A stretch of 49,155 nucleotides of DNA from Acidimicrobiales bacterium (GCA_030747595.1 JASLKK010000011.1:1-49155), one strand, 5' to 3'; shown: positions 31,957 through 40,813, counted from the stretch's first letter. Numbers and translations are program-made. The notes: generated from the sequence alone by a model not told the origin.

Positions 31957-33477
31957 TTGACGGTTGATCGTGAAGTCTGGGTGCCCCGGGGGCTGGCCGC
32001 TGGGCTGCTGATCGCCGCGGCGGTCCCCCCGTGGGGATGGTGGCCGGCCGCCTTTATAGGGCTGGCCCTTCTGGATCGTCTGGTGGCCGACCGGCCGCTC
32101 TCATCGAGGTTCCGTCGGGGCCTGCTGGTAGGAGCAGCCTGGGCCTTCCCGTCAACGGTCTGGATGCTGGACCTGACCCCGGTCGGCTGGCTGGCCGCCG
32201 GCCTGCTTCACGCCGGATGGCTGGGCCTGGCCGCCGCCGCCGTCCCACCCGGGAGATGGCGACGCCTTGGCCTTGTCGGCACAGTGACCCTCGCCGAACT
32301 CGTTCGGTGGAGTGTGCCGTTCGGCGGTGCCCCGTTGGCCAGCATCGCGCTCGGACAGGCCGGTGGTCCGCTGGCACCGGTAGTCCGAATCGCCGGCCCG
32401 CTGCTGCTGGTGGCGCTCACAGTGGCCGTCGGCATGGGCCTGTCGGTGCTGTTTGACGGGCGTCGGGCCGACGGTGCCTCGGCAGCCACCGGGGCCGTGG
32501 TCGTCGCCGTGCTGGCCGTAGCAGTCGTCCTGTCCGCCGTGGCTCCGACCGGCCGACCGGTGGGCACCCTTGACGTGGCCGTTGTCCAGGGCGGCGGACC
32601 TCAGCGCACACGGGCCACCCCGACCGGTGCCGCCCGTGTGTTCGCCAACCAGTTGGAGGCCAACCAGCAGGTGGCGACACCGGTCGACCTGGTGCTTTGG
32701 CCCGAAAACGTGGTCAACCCGGTGCCGCTGCCTACCTCCGGATGGCGTCTTGAGGACCGCCTCTACGCTGACGACGCCATGACCGCCCTGACCGCCGAGG
32801 CGGCCCGCCTGGATGCCGTGCTGGTGCCTGGCTGGTTTCACCGGGCGGCCGACGATCCGACGGCCAACCTCAACTACCAGACGGCGATCGAGCCCGACGG
32901 CACGGTGGCCGACCGGTACGACAAGGTTCGCACGGTGCCGTTCGGTGAGTTCGTGCCCATGCGGGGGCTGGTCGAGTTGCTGGCCGCCGACATGCTTCCG
33001 TCGAGGGATCTCAGACCCGGGACGGGCCCAGCGGTGCTGGAGACTTCGATAGGGACCATGGGGGTGACCATCTCATGGGAGGTGTTCTTCGACCACCGGT
33101 CACGCGACGCGGTCCGCCACGGCGGCGAGGTCATCCTCAACCCGACCAACGGAGCCAGTTACTGGATGACCCACGTTCAGACTCAGCAAGTGGCCTCAAG
33201 TCGTCTACGGGCGCTAGAGAACGGACGGTGGGTGCTCCAGGCCGCACCCACCGGATTCAGCGCTGTCGTGGACCCGCAGGGCCGGGTGCTGCAGCGCACA
33301 GCAGTCAGCGAACAGGCGGTGCTCCATCACCGGATCGAACGCCGGACCGGCCTGACGTGGGCTACTAGGGCAGGGGCGTGGCCCATGGCCATCCTGGCCC
33401 TGGCACTTTGGTCAGGCAGCCTGGTCGGCAGCCGATTCTCGACAGATCTCGCTTCAGCCAGGCGATCGAGCAACTGA
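31957..33477 (+). CDS. lnt: Apolipoprotein N-acyltransferase (Lnt) homologue
   Basis: 506 residues. About six N-terminal membrane segments (VPRGLAAGLLIAAAVPPWGWW onward) precede a nitrilase domain. VLWPEN provides the catalytic Glu and YDKVRTVPFGEF the Lys and second Glu. VTISWEVFF replaces the usual C-Y-E motif: Ser stands where the catalytic Cys is expected. The later LNPTNGASYW and SRLRALENGRW segments are normal. In the family the enzyme N-acylates lipoproteins at the membrane. TTG 31957 starts 12 nt after the cyclase stop; GTG codons a few residues later are alternatives. The 3' end overlaps the converging methyltransferase by 24 nt. Confidence 0.8.
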   Translation: MTVDREVWVPRGLAAGLLIAAAVPPWGWWPAAFIGLALLDRLVADRPLSSRFRRGLLVGAAWAFPSTVWMLDLTPVGWLAAGLLHAGWLGLAAAAVPPGRWRRLGLVGTVTLAELVRWSVPFGGAPLASIALGQAGGPLAPVVRIAGPLLLVALTVAVGMGLSVLFDGRRADGASAATGAVVVAVLAVAVVLSAVAPTGRPVGTLDVAVVQGGGPQRTRATPTGAARVFANQLEANQQVATPVDLVLWPENVVNPVPLPTSGWRLEDRLYADDAMTALTAEAARLDAVLVPGWFHRAADDPTANLNYQTAIEPDGTVADRYDKVRTVPFGEFVPMRGLVELLAADMLPSRDLRPGTGPAVLETSIGTMGVTISWEVFFDHRSRDAVRHGGEVILNPTNGASYWMTHVQTQQVASSRLRALENGRWVLQAAPTGFSAVVDPQGRVLQRTAVSEQAVLHHRIERRTGLTWATRAGAWPMAILALALWSGSLVGSRFSTDLASARRSSN

Positions 33478-34239
33478 CGCCCAGACTCTGTGCGGTGCAA
33501 TCAGGTAGTCGCCCGGGAACTGTTCGGTCAGTACCTTTCGGAGCTGGGCATCGAAGGCGGCAGCGGCTTCGGCGCTGAGATCCAAAATTGCCGCGCTGGC
33601 TCCAATACGCCGATGCCAGGACTCCACTGCGTACGGGACGTCGATGTCGAAAGTGAAGGTCTCGAGCACCTCAAGGCCCGCATCTTCTAGTTGGCGTCTG
33701 ACCGACGGACCGGGGTCTCTGATGCCTCCCAGCTTCCACGATGGGTTGTGGGTCTCTATGAGTGCCTCTGTAACCCCTGAGACCGTGCCAGGTAGAGGCA
33801 ACCAATCGAACCCGCAGACTGCCACGAGTCCGCCAGCTAACAACAAGCGTCGCACTTCAGATGCAGCTGCCTCGCCGTCGAACCAGTGCCAGCACTGGGC
33901 TGCGGTGATCACATCGAACGACCCCGGCGAGAAGCCTGTTTCCTCTGCGTGGCACTCCAACCACTCGATCTGCAAGTCCGCTTCAGCAGCCAGGTCACGG
34001 GCTGCGGCGAGCATCCGTACGTCTATGTCAACGCCGGTAACCGTGCAGCCCCTAGAAGCAAACTGCCTGGCAAGGGTTCCTGTACCGCAGCCCAGATCCA
34101 AAAGCCTCTGCCCAGAAATCCCGACACCTAGAGCCACCAAACGCTCAATCCCCGCTACTGGAAAGTCAGCCCGGTGGAGTGCGTAGTCATCTGCTAGCGA
34201 CCCAAACTGGTGGCCGCTGACACCCCACTTTTCGACCAT
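33454..34239 (-). CDS. Class I SAM-dependent methyltransferase
   Basis: 261 residues. Motif I is LLDLGCGTGTLARQFASRGCTVTGVDID (about 46-73), and QCWHWFD with LLAGGLVAVCGFDWLPLP follows the UbiE/YcgJ-like type. It resembles methyltransferase-domain proteins of the Methyltransf_11 group; the substrate is unknown. It begins 1 nt after the dtd stop region (TGA-g-ATG), so it is likely co-transcribed with dtd. Its 3' end overlaps Lnt by 24 nt. Confidence 0.85.
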   Translation of the reverse strand: MVEKWGVSGHQFGSLADDYALHRADFPVAGIERLVALGVGISGQRLLDLGCGTGTLARQFASRGCTVTGVDIDVRMLAAARDLAAEADLQIEWLECHAEETGFSPGSFDVITAAQCWHWFDGEAAASEVRRLLLAGGLVAVCGFDWLPLPGTVSGVTEALIETHNPSWKLGGIRDPGPSVRRQLEDAGLEVLETFTFDIDVPYAVESWHRRIGASAAILDLSAEAAAAFDAQLRKVLTEQFPGDYLIAPHRVWASVARSPG

Positions 34240-34240
34240 C

Positions 34241-34702
34241 TCAGGTCTCCAACATCAGTGTGGCCGGCCCCTCGTTGATCAGGTCGACGACCATGTCGGC
34301 CCGGAATCGGCCCGTAGCCACCTCGATCCCCCGCTCCCGCAGGCTCGCGACCAGCCGGTCGATCAGCGGTTCAGCCTGGTCGGGCTTCGCCGCGGCCAGC
34401 CACGTAGGTCGTCGCCCCTTGGAGGCGTCCCCGTAGAGGGTGAACTGGCTGACCACCAGCACGGCCCCGTCCACGTCGACCACCGAGAGGTTCATCACCC
34501 CGTCGGCATCGTCCATGATCCGCAGCCCGGCCAGCCGCTCGGCCAACTGATCGGCCTCGGTGGGACCGTCATCGTGGGTCACCCCCACGAACACGCACAG
34601 ACCATGGCCGATGGCGCCCACTAACTCATCAACTGCATTACCAGCCGGCGTCCCAGGCACCGTGACCGAGGCCCTCGAAACTCGCTGCACCAAAGCTCTC
34701 AC
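34241..34702 (-). CDS. dtd: D-aminoacyl-tRNA deacylase
   Basis: 153 residues. Hydrolyses D-amino acids (and glycine on tRNA-Ala) from mischarged tRNAs. It opens MRALVQRVSRASVTV and has the family motif VVSQFTLYGDASKGRRP (Ser-Gln-Phe-Thr) and VVDLINEGPATLMLET at the end (NxGPxT). Full length. GTG start at 34702, 6 nt after a TAGGTT box, so it is probably leaderless. Confidence 0.96.
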   Translation of the reverse strand: MRALVQRVSRASVTVPGTPAGNAVDELVGAIGHGLCVFVGVTHDDGPTEADQLAERLAGLRIMDDADGVMNLSVVDVDGAVLVVSQFTLYGDASKGRRPTWLAAAKPDQAEPLIDRLVASLRERGIEVATGRFRADMVVDLINEGPATLMLET

Positions 34703-34708
34703 GGTGTG

Positions 34709-34714
34709 AACCTA
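34709..34714 (-). promoter_or_regulatory. Putative -10 box (TAGGTT), leaderless dtd
   Basis: On the minus strand TAGGTT ends 6 nt before GTG 34702. Confidence 0.42.
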
Positions 34715-34798
34715 TGACGCGAAAAGCGCATCCCGCAGCCACACACCCCGATACCGACTGACACCACGCCCGGTGGAGGGATCAACGCCCGACGCCGC

Positions 34799-34804
34799 CA
34801 GACT
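34799..34804 (+). promoter_or_regulatory. Putative -10 box (CAGACT), glycosyltransferase gene
   Basis: CAGACT ends 6 nt before ATG 34811. It is a C-variant of the TANNNT pattern and is repeated exactly before the class II aldolase gene. Confidence 0.33.
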
Positions 34805-34810
34805 TGACGG

Positions 34811-36106
34811 ATGTCCAATTTCCCCGGCGACGCCCCTACCGGCCATACAGACGAACCGCTTCGCATCGCCTACCTGGCATACCGCGGTAAGCCCCACTGT
34901 GGCGGCCAGGGCGTCTACACCCGACACCTGACGAAGGCCCTCGCCGACCTCGGGCACCACGTTGAGGTTTTGGCCGGCCCCCCCTACCCGGTGCTCGACG
35001 AGCGGGTCGGGCTGGTCACGCTGCCCAGCCTCGAATTGTTCAACGACTACTTCCCAATGCGCAAGGCACGAGTCTGGGAGATGAAGTCCAAGTGGGACGT
35101 CGCCGAGGCGATGTCGTTCAACACCGGCAACTTCTCCGAGCCCATGGCCTTCTCGATGCGAGCCTGGGAGCACCTTCGTGGCCGTCGCGGCGAGTTCGAC
35201 CTTGTGCACGACAACCAATGCCTGGGCTGGGGGCTGCTGCTCATGAAGCAGCGCGAACAGTTGCCGGTGCTCTCCACCATCCACCATCCGATCACCGTGG
35301 ACCGACGGATCGAAATCGAGCACGCCCGGACCCGCTGGGAGGAGTTCGGCAAGCGTCGCTGGTACGCCTTCACGAAGATGCAGACACAGGTGGCCAAGCG
35401 GATGACCCGGGTCATGACCGTCTCTGAATCGTCGGCCGGCGACATCGCTGCGGACCACAAGGTCGACCCGGACCGCATCAACGTGGTGCCCGTTGGCGTG
35501 GACCCCGACCTGTTCCTCCCGGTGCCCGGCGTGGATCGCGTGCCGGGTCGAATCGTGACCACGGCCAGCGCCGACGTCGCCATGAAGGGCCTCAAGTACC
35601 TGCTGGAAGCCATCGCCAAGCTGCGTACCGAACGCCACGTCGAGCTGGTCATCATCGGGAAGCCGAAGGAGGACAGTGCCTCGACGAACGTGTTCGAGGA
35701 CCTGGGGCTCACCGACTGCGTGTCCTACGTGCACGGAGTGCCCGACGAACGCATAGTGGAGCTGTACAGCGAGGCCGAGCTGGCCTGCGTGCCCTCGCTC
35801 TACGAAGGGTTCTCACTGCCGGCTATCGAAGCCATGTCGTGTGGCGTGCCGCTGGTGGCCACCACCGGCGGGGCCCTGCCCGAGGTCACCGGTACCCACG
35901 GCGATACCTGCTTCCAGGTGCCGCCCGGCGACAGCGATGCCCTGGCCGCCATGATCCGCACTGCGCTGGACGACCCAGACGCCCGCCAGCGGGTGGGCGC
36001 GGCGGGCCGCCAGCGCGTCATCGACCAGTGGAGCTGGCGACACACTGCGCTTCGCACCGTCGAGCAATACCGCTCCCTTCTGGCAGAGACCCAGCAGGCC
36101 GGCTAG
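34811..36106 (+). CDS. GT4-family glycosyltransferase
   Basis: 431 residues. GT-B fold: LRIAYLAYRGKPHCGGQGVYTRHL with the glycine-rich loop at about 17-40, and HHPITVDRRIEIEHARTRWEE in the middle. MTVSESSAGDIAADHKVDPDRINVVPVGVD is the inter-domain link. The donor-site E-x7-E is YEGFSLPAIEAMSCGVPLVAT, with GGALPEVTG. It is retaining, probably nucleotide-sugar using, and cytosolic. First gene of a plus-strand run with a methyltransferase and an alpha/alpha-barrel protein; the acceptor is unknown. Confidence 0.9.
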   Translation: MSNFPGDAPTGHTDEPLRIAYLAYRGKPHCGGQGVYTRHLTKALADLGHHVEVLAGPPYPVLDERVGLVTLPSLELFNDYFPMRKARVWEMKSKWDVAEAMSFNTGNFSEPMAFSMRAWEHLRGRRGEFDLVHDNQCLGWGLLLMKQREQLPVLSTIHHPITVDRRIEIEHARTRWEEFGKRRWYAFTKMQTQVAKRMTRVMTVSESSAGDIAADHKVDPDRINVVPVGVDPDLFLPVPGVDRVPGRIVTTASADVAMKGLKYLLEAIAKLRTERHVELVIIGKPKEDSASTNVFEDLGLTDCVSYVHGVPDERIVELYSEAELACVPSLYEGFSLPAIEAMSCGVPLVATTGGALPEVTGTHGDTCFQVPPGDSDALAAMIRTALDDPDARQRVGAAGRQRVIDQWSWRHTALRTVEQYRSLLAETQQAG

Positions 36107-36139
36107 GCGCCTGATCACCTGCCTTCCAGAACCTGACCC

Positions 36140-36940
36140 ATGCTGACCGCCGACTACGAACGACTGGGCCTCATAGCCGGGGAGACCGTGCTGGACCTGG
36201 GCTGCGGATTTGGCCGCCATGCCTACGAGGCCCTGCGGCGCGGCGCCCACGTGGTGGCGTGCGATCTCGGCTTCGACGAGCTGCGTCAGGTCCGCTCCAT
36301 CGGCGACGTGATGCGGGCCGACGGCGAACTGACCAACGACGTCGTGCTGGAGACGGCCAACGGCGACGCCATGATGCTTCCCTTCGCCGACGGCTCCTTC
36401 GATCGGATCATTGCCTCGGAGGTCATGGAACACATCGACGACGATGCTGGCGCCCTAGCCGAACTGACACGCGTGCTGCGACCGGGAGGCGTGCTGGCCG
36501 TGACCATTCCGGCCCGTCTGCCTGAACGGATCTGCTGGGCGATATCAGACGACTACCACGCCCCAAATCAGCCCGGTGGCCACGTACGGATCTACGGCAA
36601 CGGCCAGTTGCGGGCCCTCATGGCCGACGCTGGCCTCGAGCCCACCGACGAACACCGGGTCCACGCTCTGCACAGTCCCTACTGGTGGCTTCGATGCGCT
36701 GTGGGGCCCAACCGTCCCGTTGCCGATAGCCGTCTCGTGTCGCTCTATCACCGGTTCCTGACATGGGACATCGTGAAGGCGCCCCGCACCACAAGGCTCG
36801 CTGAACGCCTCTTGGCCCCGGTGCTGGGCAAGAGCCTCGTGATCTACGCCCGCCGGCCCGTCGCTGGCGCCCCCCCGATCCCCCATCGAGACGCATCAGA
36901 CGGACCCGGGACCAGGGAGGGCGAGCATGTCGCTGCCTGA
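36140..36940 (+). CDS. Class I SAM-dependent methyltransferase (glycan cluster)
   Basis: 266 residues. Motif I is VLDLGCGFGRHAYEALRRGAHVVACDLG (about 18-45). SFDRIIASEVMEHIDDDAGAL and LRPGGVLAVTIPARLPE follow, typical of Methyltransf_11-type enzymes on sugars or lipids. The C-terminus extends past the fold with basic helices. It overlaps the next gene by 14 nt, so the two are co-translated. Given the glycosyltransferase partner, it likely methylates a glycan intermediate, which is inference. Confidence 0.88.
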   Translation: MLTADYERLGLIAGETVLDLGCGFGRHAYEALRRGAHVVACDLGFDELRQVRSIGDVMRADGELTNDVVLETANGDAMMLPFADGSFDRIIASEVMEHIDDDAGALAELTRVLRPGGVLAVTIPARLPERICWAISDDYHAPNQPGGHVRIYGNGQLRALMADAGLEPTDEHRVHALHSPYWWLRCAVGPNRPVADSRLVSLYHRFLTWDIVKAPRTTRLAERLLAPVLGKSLVIYARRPVAGAPPIPHRDASDGPGTREGEHVAA

Positions 36941-38048
36941 GGTCCCGGGCGTCCTGAACGCCGAACAGCTGGTGGTCACAGCCGGCACCATTGCCGAGTG
37001 GCAGCTACCCGACGGGATGATCCCGTGGGTCCCCGGTGGGCATGCAGACCCTTGGAACCACACCGAGGCCGCCATGGCTCTCGCGGTAACCGGCCACCTT
37101 GATCAAGCCGAGGCCGCCTACCAGTGGTTGATTGCAACCCAGCACGAGAACGGCGCCTGGCACCAGTACTACGTGGCCGACGGCGTGGAGGACCCGAAGT
37201 TCGACGCCAACGTGATCGCCTACGTGGCCACTGGGGTGTGGCACCACTGGCTGTTGACCGGCGACCGAGGCTTTCTTGAGTCCATGTGGGAGGTCGTAGA
37301 GCGGGCCATCGACTTCGTGCTCGACCTGCAGACGCCACGTGGCGAGATCCTTTGGGCCCGCCACCCCGACGGCACGCCGTGGTCCTTCGCCTTGCTCACC
37401 GGATCGTCCAGCATCTGCCACAGCCTCCGATGCGCTGTGGCGGTGGCCGAAGAGACCGGTCACGAGCGTCCCGACTGGGAACTGTCCCTCGGCCATCTGG
37501 CCCACGTGGTGCGGACCCGGCCCGATGGTGCGTTCACCCCCAAGGACCGGTGGGCCATGGACTGGTACTACCCGGTACTGGGCGGGGCGATCAGCGGCAG
37601 CGACGCTCTGGCCCATCTAGATGCCCGGTGGGACGAATTCGTGATCATGAACCCTGCCGACGGTGCCATCGATGGAGTTGCCGACGGCGGATCACTCGGC
37701 GTCCGCTGCGTATCGGACAAGCACTGGGCGACAGCGGCTGAGACCAGCGAGTGCGCTATGGCCTACCTGCTGGCCGGTGACCGGGCCACGGCGACCGACC
37801 TGTTCCGGGCCACGCTTCCCATGCGTCAGGCCGACGGCCGGTACCTGACCGGAATCGTCTACCCAGACCTGGTGACCTTCCCGACCGAGGAATGCTCGAC
37901 ATACACGTCGGCTGCGGTCGTGTTGGCCGCTGACGCTCTGGGCGGATGCAGCCCTGCTTCGGGGGTCTTCGTCGACCACCGCTCTCTGCCCGACCTGATT
38001 GCCGTGGACGGGCTACCTCTGAGAACACCGGTCACCGAGAACGACTGA
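36927..38048 (+). CDS. Alpha/alpha-barrel protein (prenyltransferase/squalene-cyclase-like fold)
   Basis: 373 residues without a signal peptide. Repeats of paired helices are visible: ADPWNHTEAAMALAVTGH, AYQWLIATQHENGAWHQYY, ANVIAYVATGVWHHWLLTG and DFVLDLQTPRGEILWAR, with DGTPWSFALLTGSSSICHSLR. This resembles terpenoid-cyclase/prenyltransferase-like or GH15-type (alpha/alpha)6 toroids. An Asp-rich cyclase DxDD or QW repeat is not obvious, so a glycan hydrolase or lyase role is equally likely. A clear GGAGGGCG ribosome site precedes the ATG inside the methyltransferase gene. Function unknown. Confidence 0.7.
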   Translation: MSLPEVPGVLNAEQLVVTAGTIAEWQLPDGMIPWVPGGHADPWNHTEAAMALAVTGHLDQAEAAYQWLIATQHENGAWHQYYVADGVEDPKFDANVIAYVATGVWHHWLLTGDRGFLESMWEVVERAIDFVLDLQTPRGEILWARHPDGTPWSFALLTGSSSICHSLRCAVAVAEETGHERPDWELSLGHLAHVVRTRPDGAFTPKDRWAMDWYYPVLGGAISGSDALAHLDARWDEFVIMNPADGAIDGVADGGSLGVRCVSDKHWATAAETSECAMAYLLAGDRATATDLFRATLPMRQADGRYLTGIVYPDLVTFPTEECSTYTSAAVVLAADALGGCSPASGVFVDHRSLPDLIAVDGLPLRTPVTEND

Positions 38049-38093
38049 GTTCCCGTTGTCGACCCGCCTCCAGTATGTGGCGGCAGTCCCGTA

Positions 38094-38105
38094 CCCGCTA
38101 GCGGG
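38094..38105. terminator. Perfect palindrome CCCGCTAGCGGG between converging genes
   Basis: A 12-bp exact palindrome midway between the two convergent stops (38048 and 38132). It may act as a bidirectional terminator, although there is no loop and no T tract. Confidence 0.3.
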
Positions 38106-38131
38106 CGTGTTGCCCAGACCGGGAAGCGGCG

Positions 38132-38836
38132 TCAGATGCCGGAGCCGGTGCGCCGTAGGACTCGGAGCGACCCGACCGCGTTGACCTCGGTGAACGCCCC
38201 CGATCCGACTGCTCGGCTCCAGATCTCGAACGGCGGGCGACCGCCATCGGCCGGAGACGCGAAGACGTCGTGGATCAGAAGGAGGCCGCCGATAGTTAGA
38301 TGCGGTACCCAACCCTCGTAATCCCGATGGGCCGGCTCGGTGCCGTGCCCCCCGTCGATGAACAACAGGGCGAGCGGGGTCTGCCACACGGCAGCCACCG
38401 ATGGTGAGTCCCCCACGATGGCCACCACGGTGCCCTCCAGCCCGGCATCGTGGATGGTGCGCCGGAAGATCGGCAGGGTGTCCATCCGACCGATAGCCGG
38501 ATCGACGAGGTCGGGTTCATGGTGTTCCCAGTCGGCCTGGTTCTCTTCTGAACCCCGATGATGGTCCAGGGTGAACAGTTGGCGACCGGCGGCTTCAGCC
38601 GCGGCGCCGAGGTAGCAGGCGGACTTCCCGCAGTAGCTGCCGATCTCCAACCACGGACCGTCGATGCCCTGTTGTCCGACGCTGCTGGCATGGTCGAACA
38701 GGGCGAGTCCCTCGTCGGGCGGCATGAAGCCGCGGGCGGCTACCGCATGGGCCAGTACCTCGGTGGAACGGTCCGACCGGGCGTCGTCTGTCGAGAAGAT
38801 GCCTCCGGGAGAGGGGGCTTCAGGTACAGAATCCAC
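38132..38836 (-). CDS. Class I SAM-dependent methyltransferase (Methyltransf_24 type)
   Basis: 234 residues. GPWLEIGSYCGKSACYLGAAA is the SAM loop, LFTLDHHRGSEENQADWEHH follows it, and LLFIDGGHGTEPAHRDYEGW carries the acidic loop, as in the Methyltransf_24 group (cephalosporin-hydroxylase-like relatives). It begins 4 nt after the GtrA gene's stop region on the minus strand, so the two form a pair. It converges on the glycan cluster and may act on the same product. The substrate is unknown. Confidence 0.85.
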   Translation of the reverse strand: MDSVPEAPSPGGIFSTDDARSDRSTEVLAHAVAARGFMPPDEGLALFDHASSVGQQGIDGPWLEIGSYCGKSACYLGAAAEAAGRQLFTLDHHRGSEENQADWEHHEPDLVDPAIGRMDTLPIFRRTIHDAGLEGTVVAIVGDSPSVAAVWQTPLALLFIDGGHGTEPAHRDYEGWVPHLTIGGLLLIHDVFASPADGGRPPFEIWSRAVGSGAFTEVNAVGSLRVLRRTGSGI

Positions 38837-38840
38837 CGAT

Positions 38841-39320
38841 TCAGATTCCGTTGGAGTCTCCGCCGGCGATCTCTCCCGCCGGGGCTTCAGCCTTGTCCCC
38901 CCAGATCACGTGATGAAAGATCAGGTACCGCACGATCCACAGGGCTGCGAAAGCGCCGGCGTTAGCCAGCTGAACCGACAGGGCACCGCCGAAGATGGAA
39001 TCGACCACGCCGACCGCTGCGGTCGACAGGAACAACCCGGCAAACGAGAGCATCCAGAACGGGGCGATCTCGCCCACCGTGTGTCCTCCTTGCTCCTGTT
39101 CCCAGACGTAGTGGCGGCTCAACCAGTAGGCGGGCCAACTACTGATGGCCACCGCCGCCATGTTGGCGAAGGCGCCGGGCCAGCCGATGACGCTGTGAAA
39201 CAGGAACAGCAGGGACTGGCCGATGAACACGTTGATGAGTGACACCCGGGAGAACCGGATAAGCGTCGCTCCATGTTCCCGCCAGAGTCGCACTGGAAGA
39301 GAGAGGGGGTTGGACACCAC
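38841..39320 (-). CDS. GtrA-family membrane protein
   Basis: 159 residues with four hydrophobic segments (INVFIGQSLLFLFHSVIGW, FANMAAVAISSWPAYWLS, FWMLSFAGLFLSTAAVGVV, GAFAALWIVRYLIFHHVIW) and the family's RYLIFHHVIWG ending. GtrA proteins are thought to flip or hold lipid-linked sugars across the membrane. GTG start at 39320, 8 nt after a TAGGCT box. With the methyltransferase downstream it fits export of a methylated glycolipid precursor. Confidence 0.88.
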   Translation of the reverse strand: MVSNPLSLPVRLWREHGATLIRFSRVSLINVFIGQSLLFLFHSVIGWPGAFANMAAVAISSWPAYWLSRHYVWEQEQGGHTVGEIAPFWMLSFAGLFLSTAAVGVVDSIFGGALSVQLANAGAFAALWIVRYLIFHHVIWGDKAEAPAGEIAGGDSNGI

Positions 39321-39328
39321 AGATGGGG

Positions 39329-39334
39329 AGCCTA
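39329..39334 (-). promoter_or_regulatory. Putative -10 box (TAGGCT), leaderless gtrA-like gene
   Basis: On the minus strand TAGGCT ends 8 nt before GTG 39320. Confidence 0.4.
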
Positions 39335-39358
39335 ACGATCCCCATCCGCGGCGCCGCC

Positions 39359-40405
39359 CTAGTACCCAGCTGGTTCACCCGCCGCACTGTCACCCTGGAT
39401 TCGATGGCCGAGGAGACGGTCGGCCACCCACTCAGAGAGCGAGCGGGCTACGACACCCGGAGCACCGCTGACGGGAAGGGTCCCAGCCGTAGCGCTGCGG
39501 GACGCGTCCAACAGCAGCCGGTCTAGGTGTGATCGGACCTCGGCGCGCCACCGATTCTCTCGGCGGCCTGCCAGGGCACCGGCAGCGACCTGGGCTACCA
39601 GGTGGGCATCGGCGACATCCGCGAGTTCGTCCACGCCGACCCCGGTGGTGGCCACCGTCGAGATGATCCTCGGACGGGTGCCCGTACCCGTGCCGGCGCG
39701 CCTATGGCCGGTCAAGTCCGAGAGGTCGAGCATGAGCTCGAGGTCACGCCGTGTATCCGCGGCATCGGGCCGATCAGACTTGTTCACCGCAAACACGTCG
39801 GCCACCTCGAGTAGACCGGCCTTGTTGGCCTGTACCGCGTCACCCATGCCCGGGGTCACCACCACCAGCACGGTGTCGGCCGTGGAGGCCACGTCGACCT
39901 CTACCTGGCCGACGCCCACCGTCTCGACGATCACCGGGTCAAATCCGGCCAGCTCTAGCACCCGCACCATGCCGGGCACGGCGAGCGCTAGGCCTCCTGC
40001 ATGACCCCGGGTGGCCATGGATCGGATGAACACGCCCGAAGCCGTGGCCTCCGCCATGCGAACCCGGTCGCCAAGGATGGCACCCCCGGTAAGTGGGGAC
40101 GACGGATCGACGGCCAGTACGGCCGGCCGTCGCCCCCGTTCGACCAGTCGGGTTGTCCAGGCGGCGACCAGGGTGGACTTGCCGGCACCCGGTGGCCCGG
40201 TCAGACCGATCACGTGGGAACGATGCCCGTTGCCAGTCGCTCCGCCAGAAGCCCTTTCGCCGAGTTCCGACCAGGCCCGTTCGGCCACCTCGTCGGCCGG
40301 TGGCCCGCCCCGTTCGACGAGGGTCAGGAGCCGAGCGGTGGCCCGACGTTCGCCACCCCGGGCGGCGGCCACTAGTTCGGCAATGGACCTGGTCTCCCCG
40401 GGCAC
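39359..40405 (-). CDS. meaB: MeaB-family GTPase, mutase chaperone
   Basis: 348 residues. G3E P-loop GTPase that loads and protects B12 in acyl-CoA mutases. Walker A is IGLTGPPGAGKSTLVAAW (67-84). VLAVDPSSPLTGGAILGDRVRM is the family fingerprint, with FIRSMATRGHAGGLA, ETVGVGQVEVDVA and FAVNKSD. Full length. It is last in the mutase operon, starting 6 nt after the B12-subunit stop. Confidence 0.95.
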   Translation of the reverse strand: MPGETRSIAELVAAARGGERRATARLLTLVERGGPPADEVAERAWSELGERASGGATGNGHRSHVIGLTGPPGAGKSTLVAAWTTRLVERGRRPAVLAVDPSSPLTGGAILGDRVRMAEATASGVFIRSMATRGHAGGLALAVPGMVRVLELAGFDPVIVETVGVGQVEVDVASTADTVLVVVTPGMGDAVQANKAGLLEVADVFAVNKSDRPDAADTRRDLELMLDLSDLTGHRRAGTGTGTRPRIISTVATTGVGVDELADVADAHLVAQVAAGALAGRRENRWRAEVRSHLDRLLLDASRSATAGTLPVSGAPGVVARSLSEWVADRLLGHRIQGDSAAGEPAGY

Positions 40406-40411
40406 CGCCGA

Positions 40412-40813
40412 TCAGCTCCGGGTGTCGGCGGCCGCCCGGATGCAGGCCACGACCTCCTCGGCCGAAGCCCCCGGACCGAGCACCCCGGCCACGCCGGCGG
40501 CGGCCATGGCGGGTCGGTCTTCGTCGGGGACGATGCCACCGATCACCACCGGCACGTCCAGTCCGGCGTCCGCCAGCGCCTGGACCATGCGGGGGGCCAG
40601 CGTCAGGTGTCCGGCGTTGAGCATCGAAATGCCGACCACGTCGACGTCCTCCTGCTCGACCGCGTCGATGATGGTGTCTGTGGTCTGGCGTAGGCCGAGG
40701 TACACGACCTCCACGCCGCCGTCACGCAACATCCGGGCCACCACCTTGAGGCCCCGGTCGTGGCCATCCAACCCCAACTTGGCCAAAACGACCCGCAACG
40801 GCGTCTCGTTCAT
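40412..40813 (-). CDS. B12-binding subunit of acyl-CoA mutase
   Basis: 133 residues. Free-standing cobalamin-binding domain with the base-off motif D16-x-H18-x-x-G21 in KLGLDGHDRGLKVVARMLRDGG, then EVVYLGLRQT, VGISMLNAGH and VVIGGIVPDEDRPAM. It is the small subunit of the mutase encoded just upstream; the stop of that gene overlaps the ATG (TGATG). A GTG one codon upstream is an alternative start. Confidence 0.93.
   Translation of the reverse strand: MNETPLRVVLAKLGLDGHDRGLKVVARMLRDGGVEVVYLGLRQTTDTIIDAVEQEDVDVVGISMLNAGHLTLAPRMVQALADAGLDVPVVIGGIVPDEDRPAMAAAGVAGVLGPGASAEEVVACIRAAADTRS

Noticed and set aside
34712-35734. 340-codon minus-strand frame over the GT4 gene
   Set aside because: His/Gly/Val-rich shadow; the plus strand has every GT-B motif.
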